Counted from the stretch's first letter, positions 8,074 through 18,486 are shown. The stretch: 64,000 bases of DNA from Janthinobacterium sp. TB1-E2 (GCF_036885605.1 NZ_CP142523.1:2542001-2606000), one strand, 5' to 3'. Made by a program: numbers and translations. The notes: generated by a model from the letters alone, not told the origin.

Positions 8074-8627
8074 GTCGTAAAAGCTGTGTTCACGGCTTTC
8101 AGGATTTCATCGGAAAACGCTTCATCGTCGACGGCGCGCGCCAGCGCCACGGCGCCCACCATGGCCGACAGCATGACGATGGCGTCCTGCCGCGCATGGT
8201 TTTTCTTTTTCCACGGGAAATGCGCTGCCAGCTTGCCGATGATGGACTTCAGGTGGAAGGTGAAGGCAGGGCGCACGGCAGGCTGCTTGCGCGCGTCGCC
8301 CGCCAGCGCCGCCAGCAGACAGCCATCGCCCGGTGCGTCGCGGTGGGCTGCGCTCACGTAATCGCGCACGTACTGGCGCATCGCTTCCGGGCTGATGGTC
8401 GCCGCATCGAGCGCCACGCGCGAGTGTTCCGAACCGTGCAGGGTGCTTTCCGCCATCAGCGCTTCCTTCGAGGCGAAATGGTTGTAGAAGGGGCCGTGCG
8501 TGAGTCCCGTCGCCTGCATGATCTGCCCCACGCTGACGCCGTCGTAACCCTTTTCACGGAATAGCCGCGCCGCCTGCGTCAGGATGCGCTGGTGCTTTTC
8601 GGCGGTTTCTTCGGCGGGATAACGCAT
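8070..8627 (-). CDS. TetR/AcrR family repressor
   Basis: 185 aa regulator with an N-terminal TetR helix-turn-helix: ILTQAARLFREKGYDGVSVG then QIMQATGLTHGPFYNHFASK. The C-terminal part is the variable ligand-binding domain. I start it at the ATG at 8627 because it is preceded by AGGAG at a normal distance; an upstream in-frame ATG would place the operator inside the gene. It is divergent from the short-chain dehydrogenase gene, and the space between them carries three evenly spaced palindromes, so it most likely represses both itself and the dehydrogenase. Its stop codon is inside the REPIN-like repeat. Confidence 0.9.
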   Translation of the reverse strand: MRYPAEETAEKHQRILTQAARLFREKGYDGVSVGQIMQATGLTHGPFYNHFASKEALMAESTLHGSEHSRVALDAATISPEAMRQYVRDYVSAAHRDAPGDGCLLAALAGDARKQPAVRPAFTFHLKSIIGKLAAHFPWKKKNHARQDAIVMLSAMVGAVALARAVDDEAFSDEILKAVNTAFTT

Positions 8628-8664
8628 GGCAAGCTCCTGATCGCGATTCAAAAAATAATGGTTG

Positions 8665-8750
8665 ACATCATACATGATGTTCGTCATGCTTCAACACATT
8701 AAACATGATGACCGTCATATTTAATGTGTTGAAGCATGATGGCTATCATG
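8665..8750. promoter_or_regulatory. TetR operator array between TetR and SDR genes
   Basis: Three 16-base palindromic sites of the form CATGATGNNNNTCATG lie at 8673-8688, 8704-8719 and 8735-8750 (the middle one ends in A). Start-to-start spacing is exactly 31 bases twice, about three helical turns. A perfect 19-base inverted repeat (arms 8685-8703 and 8720-8738, beginning CATGCTTCAACAC) is centred on the middle site. A further palindrome ACATCATACATGATGT spans 8665-8680. The layout suggests cooperative binding of several TetR dimers controlling both divergent genes. Confidence 0.75.
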
Positions 8751-8792
8751 TTTGATGGCCTCAACCCACCCCATACTCAAGAAGGAATGATC

Positions 8793-9602
8793 ATGAATGC
8801 AGTTACTACCCAAGGCACGGCCCTCATCACCGGCGCCTCGTCCGGCCTGGGCGCCGTGTATGCGGACCGCCTGGCCGCGCGCGGCTTCGATTTGATCCTC
8901 GTGGCGCGCCGGGTCGAGCGCCTGGGCACCCTGGCTGCCTCGCTGGCGGAAAAATATGGCGTGGCCGTGCGCGCCATGGCGGCCGATCTGGCCGCACCGG
9001 CCGACCTGCAGCGCGTGGTCGAAGAACTGGCCAGCAACCCAGCCATCACCATGCTGGTGAATAACGCGGGTGTCTCGACCCTGGGCGCCGTCGTGGACTC
9101 GCCACGCGAGGGTATCGCCGCGATGGACCAGGTCAACGTGGCGGCGCTGGCGCAACTGACGTACGCCGTGCTGCCGCAGTTCAAGCAGCGCAACCGGGGC
9201 ACCATCATCAACATCGGCTCCGTGCTGTCCTTCCACATCCTGCCCGTCAGCACGATCTACAGCGCCACCAAGGGCTATGTGATGAATTTCACGCGGGGCT
9301 TGCAGCAGGAACTGGCCGGCACGGGCATCACGGTGCAGCTGGTGCTGCCCGCGTCGACGGCGACGGAAATCTGGGAATTGAGCGGCGTGCCGCTGTCGCA
9401 GCTGGACCAGGCGACCATCATGCGCGCGGAAGACTGCGTCGATGCGGCGCTGGCGGGCCTGGACCAGGGCGAGCTGGTGACCTTGCCTTCGGTGGAAGAC
9501 CAGGTCTTGTGGGAGCAGTTCGATGCGGCCCGCCTGGCCCTGTTCGCGGGCGCGATGCGCGGCAAGCCGGCATCGCGCTATGGCGTCAAAGCCAGCGATT
9601 AA
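8793..9602 (+). CDS. Short-chain dehydrogenase/reductase (SDR)
   Basis: 269 aa NAD(P)-dependent oxidoreductase of the classical SDR family. TGASSGLG at residues 13-20 binds the cofactor; NNAG at 90-93, S143, Y156 and K160 (YSATK) complete the catalytic set. AAGGA ends six bases before the ATG at 8793, which is why this start is preferred over the ATG two codons earlier. The substrate cannot be told from the sequence. It is divergent from the TetR gene and presumably induced when the repressor binds its ligand. Its stop overlaps the stop of metY on the other strand by four bases (TTAA at 9599-9602). Confidence 0.9.
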   Translation: MNAVTTQGTALITGASSGLGAVYADRLAARGFDLILVARRVERLGTLAASLAEKYGVAVRAMAADLAAPADLQRVVEELASNPAITMLVNNAGVSTLGAVVDSPREGIAAMDQVNVAALAQLTYAVLPQFKQRNRGTIINIGSVLSFHILPVSTIYSATKGYVMNFTRGLQQELAGTGITVQLVLPASTATEIWELSGVPLSQLDQATIMRAEDCVDAALAGLDQGELVTLPSVEDQVLWEQFDAARLALFAGAMRGKPASRYGVKASD

Positions 9603-10885
9603 GCGGCGTTGAGCGCCTGCTCCAGGTCTTCGCGCAAGTCGTCGATATGCTCGATGCCCACGGACAGGCGCAGCATGTCTTCCGACACGCCCGCCTTGGC
9701 CAGTTCCTCGGGATTGAGCTGGCGGTGCGTGGTGGACGCCGGATGCGTGGCCAGCGACTTGGCGTCGCCGATATTGACCAGGCGCGTGAACAGCTGCAGG
9801 GCGTCGAGCACGCGGGCGCCTGCCGCGCGCGGATCCTCGCCAGCCGCCAGTTTCAGGCCGAAGGACAAGATGCCCGAGGCGCGGCCGTGCATGTATTTTT
9901 TCACCAGCGCGTGGTCCGGGTGGTCTTCCAGGCCCGCGTAATTGACCCACGCGACCTTCGGATGCTGTTTCAGGTGTTTGGCCAGTGCCAGCGTGTTGTC
10001 GCAGATGCGGTCCATGCGCAGGGCCAGGGTCTCGATGCCCTGGATCAGCTGGAACGCGCTCAAGGGGGAAATCGCGGCACCCATGTTGCGCAGCGGGACG
10101 ACGCGCGCGCGGCCGATGAAGGCGGCGGGGCCGAACGCTTCCGTGTAGACGACGCCGTGATACGACACGTCCGGCTCGTTCAAGCGCTTGAAGCGTTCCT
10201 TGTGCTCGGCCCACGGGAATTTGCCGCTGTCGACGATGGCGCCGCCCACGGTGGTGCCGTGACCGCCCAGGTATTTGGTCAGTGAATGGACGACGATGTC
10301 GGCGCCATGCTCGATGGGGCGGAACAGATAGGGGCTGGGCACCGTGTTATCGACGATCAGCGGGATGCCGTGCGCATGCGCGATCTCGGCCAGTTTCGCC
10401 ACATCGGTGACATTGCCCAGCGGGTTGCCGATCGATTCGCAGAAGATGGCCTTGGTGCGCGCATCGATCAGGGCGGCGAAGGTCTCCGGCTGGCGCGCGT
10501 CGGCGAAGCGCACTTCGATGCCGATCTGCGGCAGGGTGTGGGCAAACAGGTTGTAGGTGCCGCCATACAGCTGGCTGGCGGAGATGAAATTGTCGCCCGC
10601 TTCGGCAATCGTCTGGATCGCATAGGTGATGGCCGCCATGCCCGACGCCACGGCCAGCGCGGCCACGCCGCCTTCCAGCGCGGCGACCCGTTTTTCCAGC
10701 ACGTCTTGCGTGGGGTTCATGATGCGCGTATAGATATTGCCTGCCACCTTGAGGTCGAACAGGTCGGCGCCATGCTGGGCATTGTCGAAGGCGTAGGCCA
10801 CCGTCTGGTAAATGGGGACGGCGGCCGCCTTGGTGGTCGGGTCGGGGGTATAGCCGGCGTGCACGGCCAGGGTTTCGATTCTCAT
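9599..10885 (-). CDS. metY: O-acetylhomoserine sulfhydrylase (aminocarboxypropyltransferase)
   Basis: 428 aa PLP enzyme of the Cys/Met metabolism family, which makes homocysteine from O-acetylhomoserine and sulfide. The cofactor lysine is K204 in SLTKYLGGHG; YTRIMNPTQDVLEKR near 52-66 and the length are typical for the O-acetylhomoserine branch rather than for cystathionine synthases. Start at 10885 follows GGAG; an upstream in-frame ATG would add 15 unlikely residues. It stands alone, converging with the SDR gene. I saw no SAM-riboswitch-like leader in the short upstream region (10886-10978). Confidence 0.9.
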   Translation of the reverse strand: MRIETLAVHAGYTPDPTTKAAAVPIYQTVAYAFDNAQHGADLFDLKVAGNIYTRIMNPTQDVLEKRVAALEGGVAALAVASGMAAITYAIQTIAEAGDNFISASQLYGGTYNLFAHTLPQIGIEVRFADARQPETFAALIDARTKAIFCESIGNPLGNVTDVAKLAEIAHAHGIPLIVDNTVPSPYLFRPIEHGADIVVHSLTKYLGGHGTTVGGAIVDSGKFPWAEHKERFKRLNEPDVSYHGVVYTEAFGPAAFIGRARVVPLRNMGAAISPLSAFQLIQGIETLALRMDRICDNTLALAKHLKQHPKVAWVNYAGLEDHPDHALVKKYMHGRASGILSFGLKLAAGEDPRAAGARVLDALQLFTRLVNIGDAKSLATHPASTTHRQLNPEELAKAGVSEDMLRLSVGIEHIDDLREDLEQALNAA

Positions 10886-10978
10886 GTGGTCTCCGGTTTC
10901 AATAGTCTGTGTGGTGAAATCCGCAGCCATTGTGCCATGCGACCATTAGCGCGTTGCTACGCTTGATAGAATATTAAG

Positions 10979-11890
10979 TCATAAGCTAGTGCGGTCTTGA
11001 TATAAGTCATGCAGCTCCGCCGGTCCGATGAAACGTTCATGCGTGCCATGCTGGGCGCAGGCAAACGCGCCGCCGATGGCGCCGCGGCGCATGGCGGCGT
11101 CGATGCCTGCACCATCGAGCCAGGCATGCAAAAAGGCGGCGACAAACGAGTCGCCGGCGCCATTCGTGTCCACCACGGGCAGCGTCAAGCCCGCCGTCGG
11201 ATAGTGGCGCACGGACGCGCCGTTCCGTTCCAGCAGGTAGGCCCCATCCGCGCCCGCCATCGCGATGACGGCCTGCGCGCGGCCTTCCGAAATAATCGCG
11301 TGCATGACGTCGTCCCGGCGCTCGCCCAGCGCCGCCGTGCTGAGGAAGACCAGGTCGGCGCGCAGTGCGAATTTTTTATGGTGCGGGTTGACGCCATCCC
11401 AGTCGTGCAGGTCGGTCGATACCGTCGTGCCGCACGTCAGTGCATCGTCAAACAGCTGGGCCACCCAGCCCATGATGGAAAAGTGCGCGTGGCGCGCCGG
11501 TCCCAGGTAGGGCAGATAGAAGGCGGCAGGCATGCGCACGTCTTCCGGGTGGCGCCCGTCATACAGCGACAGCCGGCGTCCTTGCGGGTCGACGAGGTTG
11601 ACGCTGCGCCGCGTGCCCGAAGGTTCGACGATGTGCGAGAAATCGAGTTTGGCTTCCTTGTAGCGCTGCAGGATGGCCGCGCCTTGTGCATCGTCGCCGA
11701 TGAAGTCGATGAACTTGCAGCGCAAGCCCAGCGCGTGGCAACCGAGCGCCACGCCATTGCCCGTGTGCGCCACGTAATCGCGGATGGGCGGCACGTGGAC
11801 GGAGTCGGCGACGGGCAGTTGCAGGTCGGCGACGCGCACGATCGTGTCGATGCCGGCGCCGCCGACCACTAAGATGTCATAGTTGCTCAT
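10979..11890 (-). CDS. PfkB family sugar kinase at end of the maltose operon
   Basis: 303 aa ribokinase-like carbohydrate or nucleoside kinase. The C-terminal PfkB signature DTNGAGDSF is at residues 241-249 with catalytic base D247; GGAGIDT near 10-15 and HTGNGVALG at 42-50 form the substrate and N-terminal signature region. The gene overlaps the alpha-amylase gene by four bases (ATGA at 11887-11890) and is the last gene of the maltose operon. A role in phosphorylating glucose or another product of maltodextrin hydrolysis is inferred from position; PfkB proteins also phosphorylate ribose, fructose, adenosine and others. Confidence 0.85.
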   Translation of the reverse strand: MSNYDILVVGGAGIDTIVRVADLQLPVADSVHVPPIRDYVAHTGNGVALGCHALGLRCKFIDFIGDDAQGAAILQRYKEAKLDFSHIVEPSGTRRSVNLVDPQGRRLSLYDGRHPEDVRMPAAFYLPYLGPARHAHFSIMGWVAQLFDDALTCGTTVSTDLHDWDGVNPHHKKFALRADLVFLSTAALGERRDDVMHAIISEGRAQAVIAMAGADGAYLLERNGASVRHYPTAGLTLPVVDTNGAGDSFVAAFLHAWLDGAGIDAAMRRGAIGGAFACAQHGTHERFIGPAELHDLYQDRTSL

Positions 11891-13521
11891 GGTGCTGCCT
11901 TTTCTAACAGGACGGCGCCGGCCGCGTTCACGGCGACGGCACCCTCCTTGACGATATAAGTTTGATGCGTGTAGGCGTCGCGCAGTTGTGTACCATCGGT
12001 GAACACGCCGTGTACCTTCAGTTCGAGCGCGCCTTGCGCTTCGGGCACGGCGATGATGGCGTCATCCTGCATCACGCGGGCGAACGCATATGGCTTGTCG
12101 TTGATGAACCGGTGTTCGCCGCGCGCCAGGGCAGGGTGGCGCAGCCGGAACTGGCCCAGCTTGCGTGCATGCGCCAGGGTGGCCGCATCGAGCGTCTTCC
12201 AGTTCATGTCGGAGCGTGTCGCCTGCTGTTCGTCGCCGACAGGCGCCGTGCCAGGCTGGCGCGCGCTTTCATCGCCGTAGAACAGCTGCACGCCGCCCGG
12301 CGCCAGCAGCAGGGCGCTCAAGCCATGTTTCAGCCGGTCGCGTGGGAACAGGCTGGTGTCGTGCGACGAGATATACGACAGGATGTCGTAGCGGGGACCC
12401 GAGGCTTTGTTCAGCAAGCCCGCATACTGGCGGTAGACGCCGTCGATGCTTTTCCAGTCGCCGCCCGCGCGATTCTGGAAATCGAAATTGATCATCGAGT
12501 CGAATCCCGCGTCATGCCAGCTGCTGCGCTCGGGGCCATGGCCCCATGCTTCGCCCGTCATCCAGAATGGTGCGTCGTCGATTTTCTGCTGCGGGTGGCG
12601 CGCCTTCCAGTCTTTCAGTGCGTCGGTGGCCGCCGCGCGCAGCGCCAGCCAGCTGGCCGGCTCCACGTGCTTGACGGTGTCGGCCCTGAAACCGTCGACG
12701 CCGAATTCGCGCACCCAGTCGGCCAGCCAGTGGACAAGGTAGCCGCGTACGGTGGTGTCGGGCAGGGCCACGGCGCGCGTGTCGCTTTTACGTTGCAGGA
12801 TGGGAGGCAAGCCCACGGCCTTGCCGCTTTCCGTGCGGAAGTCGGGCAGGTAGGCCAGCTGCATCGTGAAATCATCCTTGCCGCCGTCGGGGTAGCCGGG
12901 CAAGCCGGCGCGCACCCAGTCCGGACCCCACCACTGCGCGAATGCGAAGTTGTTGTAGTCGATGAAGCTGTGATAGTCGCGCAGCACGGCCTTTTCGTGG
13001 CCGGGCCACAGCACGGGCACCTTGTACTGCGCCAGGGTGCGCAGGTCCGCATAGCCGGGATGGTTCAGCACCACGTCGAACAGCACGCGGATGCCTTGCG
13101 CGTGGGCCGTGTTGATCATTTCGCGCAATTCCTCGCGCGTGCCCATGTTGGCGTCCATCGTCGTGTAGTCGAGCGCCCAGTAGCCGTGGTAGGCGTAGTG
13201 CTGGAATTGCTGTTTGCCGCCCACCACCCAGCCGTGTATCTGCTCGTACGGCGCCGTGATCCACAGGGCGTTGACGCCCAGTTCCCTGAAATAGCCGGCC
13301 TTCAGCTTCTGCGTGATGCCGGCGATGTCGCCGCCGTGGAAGCTGCCGACGTCGCCGCCTTGCGGGTCGGCGGCGCGGCCATAACTGTGGTCGTTGCCGG
13401 GATTGCCGTTGGCGAAACGGTCTGTCACGGCGAAGTAGACAATCGGATTCTCGGCAAAGCTCCCTGCCTGCGCCGAAGCGCACAACAGCAGGGCGGCCAG
13501 CGTAGTCAGGGTGCGCCGCAT
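11887..13521 (-). CDS. Secreted alpha-amylase (GH13)
   Basis: 544 aa glycoside hydrolase family 13 enzyme with an N-terminal signal peptide (MRRTLTTLAALLLCASAQAG) and predicted periplasmic or extracellular location. The catalytic triad is visible: nucleophile D281 in GFRADTVKH, acid/base E324 in MTGEAWG and D388 in SSHDTS; DVVLNH at 149-154 is the first conserved GH13 region. It resembles MalS-type periplasmic amylases in the setting. Start at 13521 gives the signal peptide directly and lies two bases behind the malG stop, so it is translated as part of the mal operon. It would shorten starch or long maltodextrins for uptake by MalEFGK. Confidence 0.9.
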   Translation of the reverse strand: MRRTLTTLAALLLCASAQAGSFAENPIVYFAVTDRFANGNPGNDHSYGRAADPQGGDVGSFHGGDIAGITQKLKAGYFRELGVNALWITAPYEQIHGWVVGGKQQFQHYAYHGYWALDYTTMDANMGTREELREMINTAHAQGIRVLFDVVLNHPGYADLRTLAQYKVPVLWPGHEKAVLRDYHSFIDYNNFAFAQWWGPDWVRAGLPGYPDGGKDDFTMQLAYLPDFRTESGKAVGLPPILQRKSDTRAVALPDTTVRGYLVHWLADWVREFGVDGFRADTVKHVEPASWLALRAAATDALKDWKARHPQQKIDDAPFWMTGEAWGHGPERSSWHDAGFDSMINFDFQNRAGGDWKSIDGVYRQYAGLLNKASGPRYDILSYISSHDTSLFPRDRLKHGLSALLLAPGGVQLFYGDESARQPGTAPVGDEQQATRSDMNWKTLDAATLAHARKLGQFRLRHPALARGEHRFINDKPYAFARVMQDDAIIAVPEAQGALELKVHGVFTDGTQLRDAYTHQTYIVKEGAVAVNAAGAVLLEKAAP

Positions 13522-13523
13522 GG

Positions 13524-14414
13524 TCAGCCTTTCACGCCGCCAGCCGTCAGGCCGGAGATCATCCATTTTTGCGCCAGCAGGAACACGGCCGTGATGGGCA
13601 GGCCGGACAAGATGGCGGCCGCGGCGAAGTCGCCCCACAGGTATTTTTGCTCGTACAGGAACAGCTTCGAGCCGACGGCCAGGGTCAGGTTGTTCTGTTC
13701 ATGCAGCAGCACGGAAGCGATCGGGTACTCGATGATGGCACCGATGAACGACAGCAGGAACACCACCATCAGGATGGGCACCGTCATCGGCAGCAGCACG
13801 TAGACGAACGCTTGCCATTGGGTGGCGCCGTCGACCTTGGCCGCTTCCTCGATCTCGATGGGGATGGTTTGATAGTAGCCCTTGATGGTCCAGATATGCA
13901 GGGCGATGCCGCCCGTGTAGGCCAGCACCAGGCTGCCGTGGTGGTCGATGCCCAGCCATGGCACGTAGCTGCCCAGCACGTCGAAGATGGCGTAGATGGC
14001 CACCAGGGCCAGCACGGCGGGGAACATCTGCAGCAGCATCAGCGCGGACAGCGTCTGCGACTTGAAACGGAACTGCATGCGCGCGAACGCATACGCGCAG
14101 GTGGTCGACAGCAGCACGGTGACGGTGGCGCTCATGCTGGCTACCTTGATGGAATTCCACAGCCACAGCAGCACAGGGAAATCCGGTTCGACGAGGGCAC
14201 CGTTGGGCGCCTGGTAGGACATGCCCAGCGCCAAACGCCAGTGCTCGAAGCTGATCTCGGGTGGTATCAGGCTGCCCGAGGCGAAATTGCCGGGCCGCAG
14301 GGAGATCGACAAGATCATCAGGAAGGGGAACATCACCAGCGCGATCAGCGCGATCACGGCGACGTGGGCCGCCAGGATGCGCCAGCGGTTGGAACGGTCG
14401 ACAACGATAGCCAT
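13524..14414 (-). CDS. malG: Maltose/maltodextrin ABC transporter permease MalG
   Basis: 296 aa inner-membrane permease with an N-terminal membrane segment ([20 protein letters not shown]) and the EAA loop [20 protein letters not shown] that docks on MalK. Length and sequence are typical for MalG. It follows malF by nine bases and is followed by the amylase gene after two bases. With MalF it forms the translocation pore for maltodextrins bound by MalE. Confidence 0.93.
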   Translation of the reverse strand: MAIVVDRSNRWRILAAHVAVIALIALVMFPFLMILSISLRPGNFASGSLIPPEISFEHWRLALGMSYQAPNGALVEPDFPVLLWLWNSIKVASMSATVTVLLSTTCAYAFARMQFRFKSQTLSALMLLQMFPAVLALVAIYAIFDVLGSYVPWLGIDHHGSLVLAYTGGIALHIWTIKGYYQTIPIEIEEAAKVDGATQWQAFVYVLLPMTVPILMVVFLLSFIGAIIEYPIASVLLHEQNNLTLAVGSKLFLYEQKYLWGDFAAAAILSGLPITAVFLLAQKWMISGLTAGGVKG

Positions 14415-14423
14415 GGCTGTCCT

Positions 14424-15935
14424 TTATGCTTTGTTCATGCGCGTCAGGCGCATGTTGACCAGCGAAATCGCGGCCACGAGGAAGAAGATCAGGGTCGAGA
14501 TGGCGGCGGCCAGGCCAAAGTTCTGGCCGGAATCCTCGAACGCGATGCGGTAGGTGTAGGACACGAGCAAGTCCGTCGTGCCGGCCGGCAAGGTGGTGTC
14601 GAGGAAATCGGGACGCCCGCCCGTCAGCAAACTGATCAGCACAAAATTGTTGAAGTTGAAACCGAGACTGGCCACCATCAGCGGCGTGAGCGGCTTGATG
14701 ATCAGGGGCAGGGTGATCTTGAAGAAATTCGTCAGCGGTCCCGCGCCGGCCAGGGCCGAGGCTTCGTACAGGTCCGACGGAATCGCCTTGATCAAGCCCA
14801 TGCACACCACCATCATGTAAGGGTAGCCGAGCCAGGTATTCACGATCAAAATCATGGCCTTGGCCAGGGTGGTGTCCGAGAACCAGGCGGGCTTGATGCC
14901 GAACAGGGCGTCGAGCACGAGGTTGATTTCACCAAAGTTATTGTTGAACAAGCCCTTGAAGACGAGGATGGAAATGAAGCCCGGCACGGCGTACGGCAGG
15001 AACAGCAGGGTGCGATACAGGCCGCGGAAGCGCAGCGCATCCCAGTTCAGGAGCACGGCCAGCACCATGCCCAGGCCTGTCGTCGTGGCCACGCTGATCA
15101 GGGCGAAAACGATGGTCCAGACAAAAATGCGCAGGAAGGGGCCGCGGAACGCTTCATCGGAGAAAATCTTGACGAAGTTGGCGAAGCCCACGTTCACTTT
15201 GAAGCCCGGTTCCAGTTTCGTGCCGTCCGGCATTTCATAAAAGCCCGTCTTGAAGTTCGGCGTCACCAGTTCACCCGTGGCGATCTTCTTCAAGGTCTTG
15301 TTCGGTAGTTGCTTGTAGACGTGCGCGACAGGTCCGAATTCGCGCAAGCCCACCATGCGCAGCTCGATCTTGTTCGGCAGCACGAGGGTGAGCAGTTTCA
15401 AATCCTTTTGCAGGGCGATGATGTCCTTGATGCCCAGCGGAGCGGCCAGTACGGGCGCCTGCACGGGATCGACCGGTGCGACCTCCACGTTCAGGGGCAC
15501 GGCGCGCTTCAGGGCCAGCGGCTGCGTCAAGAGCACTTCGCCCGTGTCCGGGCTTTCCAGGCGCAAGCGGTATTCTTTATTGTCGGCATGCACGGTCATC
15601 GCATAGCCGGCGCTTTCCACCCGCTGCGTTTCGTCGAGCAGATATTGCGTGGCCCGTTCATAGGTGAGCAGGTTGCGCGAGCTGAAATTGGTAAAGCCGA
15701 TCGACACCGTGTACACCATCGGCAGCAGCACGAAGACGATCACCGCCGTGATGCCGGGAAACAGGTAACGGTAGGCATAGGCGCGCGGCGACGTGAAGAC
15801 GAACGTCGTCAGGGTCAGCAAGCCGAGGAAAACGGCGGCCAGCATGGTCTGGCCGGAAATGTACAACATGAAGAGCAGATACAGACCCAGCGCCATGCTG
15901 ATGGTCAATACCGTAGGGCCGATAAACTTGCGCAC
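14424..15935 (-). CDS. malF: Maltose/maltodextrin ABC transporter permease MalF
   Basis: 503 aa permease. Several hydrophobic N-terminal helices are followed by a long periplasmic insertion (roughly residues 90-270), the hallmark P2 loop of MalF, then the transmembrane core with the EAA loop EASALAGAGPLTNFFKITLP. Works with MalG, MalK and the binding protein MalE. It lies downstream of malE with a 133-base gap that contains a copy of the GGGGTCAGACC palindrome, which may influence the malE:malF expression ratio. Confidence 0.93.
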   Translation of the reverse strand: MRKFIGPTVLTISMALGLYLLFMLYISGQTMLAAVFLGLLTLTTFVFTSPRAYAYRYLFPGITAVIVFVLLPMVYTVSIGFTNFSSRNLLTYERATQYLLDETQRVESAGYAMTVHADNKEYRLRLESPDTGEVLLTQPLALKRAVPLNVEVAPVDPVQAPVLAAPLGIKDIIALQKDLKLLTLVLPNKIELRMVGLREFGPVAHVYKQLPNKTLKKIATGELVTPNFKTGFYEMPDGTKLEPGFKVNVGFANFVKIFSDEAFRGPFLRIFVWTIVFALISVATTTGLGMVLAVLLNWDALRFRGLYRTLLFLPYAVPGFISILVFKGLFNNNFGEINLVLDALFGIKPAWFSDTTLAKAMILIVNTWLGYPYMMVVCMGLIKAIPSDLYEASALAGAGPLTNFFKITLPLIIKPLTPLMVASLGFNFNNFVLISLLTGGRPDFLDTTLPAGTTDLLVSYTYRIAFEDSGQNFGLAAAISTLIFFLVAAISLVNMRLTRMNKA

Positions 15936-15993
15936 GATGGATACCTGTGAAGATGGATGCTGTTTGCGTTGAACTTGTACGCAACGGAGAGCT

Positions 15994-16020
15994 GGGGTCA
16001 GACCCGGCGGGTCTGACCCC
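15994..16020. repeat. GGGGTCAGACC palindromic repeat, short form, copy 2
   Basis: 27-base palindrome with 13-base arms, differing from the copy at 4906 only in the central bases. It lies in the malE-malF intergenic space, 48 bases downstream of the malE stop on the transcribed strand. In an mRNA it would form a strong stem-loop just behind malE, a position where REP elements in other bacteria protect upstream mRNA and lower expression of downstream genes. Confidence 0.85.
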
Positions 16021-16068
16021 GGATTTCTGCTGATGGTCGAAAATTAAATTCCGACCAACCAACCTCTA

Positions 16069-17289
16069 TTAATTCGCCGTCGTAATCCGCTTCGCCGCCG
16101 CATCCAGGCCATCCTTGGTCGTCTGGCGGCCTTGCGTGATGTTTTCCAGCGCCGATTGCATCGACGACCAGAAGCGGCCCATTTCCGGGTTGTTCGGCAT
16201 CGGGCGGCCAGATTGTGCGCTTTCCATCGTTGCCTGGATGTTCGGATTGGCTTTCAGTTCCGCGAACAGCACTTTGTTGGCTGGCGTGCCCAGCGGGACG
16301 TCGGCGTTGATGGTTTTCAGGCCATTGATCTGCAGCATCTGGTTTTCCAGGAATTCCGTGGCCAGGTCCTTGTTCGGGCTGGCTTTCGAAATCATCGCGC
16401 CCAATACGCCCACGAATGGCGTGGCCGTCTTGCCTGCCACGGTAGGGATCGTTGCCACGCCGAAATTGATCTTCGACTTGCGCGCATTGTCCCACGACCA
16501 TGGGCCGTTGATCATCATGGCGATCTTGCCCTGGTTGAAGCCCGCTTCCATTTCCGCGTAGCCGGCGCCCTTCGGCATGGCGCCGCTGTTGATCAGGGTC
16601 ATCAGCGCATTCACGCCCGCCTGCGAACCGGCATTGTTCACGCCCGTCTTGGCTGCATCGTAGCGGCCGTCGGACTTGACTTCAAACGGGAAGCCGCCGC
16701 CCGCGCCCAGCAAAGGCCACGTGAAATAGGTATTCGTGTAATCCCACAGGATGGCTTTCTTGCCTTGTGCGGACAGTTTCTTGTCCAGCGCGGCGATTTC
16801 CTCGAAGGTTTTTGGCGGCGTCGGCACCAGGTCCTTGTTGTAGACGAGGGCGACGGCTTCGATGGAGATCGGGTAGCCCCAGGTCTTGCCGCTCACCGTA
16901 AAGGCGTTCCAGGCCAGCGGCAGGATGGCGGCGCGCGCTTCCTTGCTTGGCGTCAATGGTTGCAGCAAGCCGGCGTCGATCCAGGTGCCGATGCGGTCAT
17001 GCGGCCAGATCCAGATGTCCGGACCCTTGCCGGCGGCCGCCGCTTGCTGGAATTTGTTTGGCGCATCTTCCGGATGCTCGACGACGACCTTGATGCCCGT
17101 CTTCTTGGTGAATTCTTCGCCGACCTTGGCCAGGCCCTTGTAGCCTTTGTCGCCATTGATCCAGATCAGCAGGGTGCCTGCTTCGGCCGCGTTCGCCATG
17201 CTGACGGCGGCTAGGTTGCCGATGCCGGCCAGGGCGGCGGCGATCAGGGTGGTTTTGATGAAGCTGCGTTTCGGGTGCGTGAAGGACAT
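16069..17289 (-). CDS. malE: Maltose/maltodextrin-binding protein MalE
   Basis: 406 aa periplasmic substrate-binding protein. The signal peptide is [20 protein letters not shown] ending near ANAAEA. The mature part opens with [20 protein letters not shown] and [20 protein letters not shown], as in MalE proteins, and ends with the usual [14 protein letters not shown]. It captures maltose and maltodextrins and hands them to MalFGK. It is the gene after malK, separated by 111 bases with a stem-loop, and the most strongly expressed gene of such operons as a rule. Confidence 0.93.
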   Translation of the reverse strand: MSFTHPKRSFIKTTLIAAALAGIGNLAAVSMANAAEAGTLLIWINGDKGYKGLAKVGEEFTKKTGIKVVVEHPEDAPNKFQQAAAAGKGPDIWIWPHDRIGTWIDAGLLQPLTPSKEARAAILPLAWNAFTVSGKTWGYPISIEAVALVYNKDLVPTPPKTFEEIAALDKKLSAQGKKAILWDYTNTYFTWPLLGAGGGFPFEVKSDGRYDAAKTGVNNAGSQAGVNALMTLINSGAMPKGAGYAEMEAGFNQGKIAMMINGPWSWDNARKSKINFGVATIPTVAGKTATPFVGVLGAMISKASPNKDLATEFLENQMLQINGLKTINADVPLGTPANKVLFAELKANPNIQATMESAQSGRPMPNNPEMGRFWSSMQSALENITQGRQTTKDGLDAAAKRITTAN

Positions 17290-17356
17290 GTCAATCTCCA
17301 GTATCTTTTTTTATGCTAAGTTTATGTTGAGTATCAAGGCTGAAACGATACAACCA

Positions 17357-17384
17357 GGCCAGGCGGCGCCTGTAGCGCCTGGCC
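17357..17384. repeat. Stem-loop in the malK-malE gap
   Basis: Perfect 9-base inverted repeat GGCCAGGCG/CGCCTGGCC with a 10-base loop, located between the malK stop (17401) and the malE start (17289). No T-run follows on the transcribed - strand, so it is not a typical intrinsic terminator. It could be an mRNA processing or stabilising element that allows malE to be expressed above malK. Confidence 0.55.
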
Positions 17385-17400
17385 CCTTAAAGCCGGGGTG

Positions 17401-18486
<1,086 letters not shown>

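Noticed and set aside
10886..10978. SAM-type riboswitch before metY
   Set aside because: The 93-base leader shows no recognisable riboswitch core and is too short for the common classes.
11962..15308. Long + strand open frames opposite the amylase, malG and malF genes
   Set aside because: They are antisense shadows with His/Gln/Arg-rich sequence; the - strand carries recognisable GH13 and ABC permease genes.
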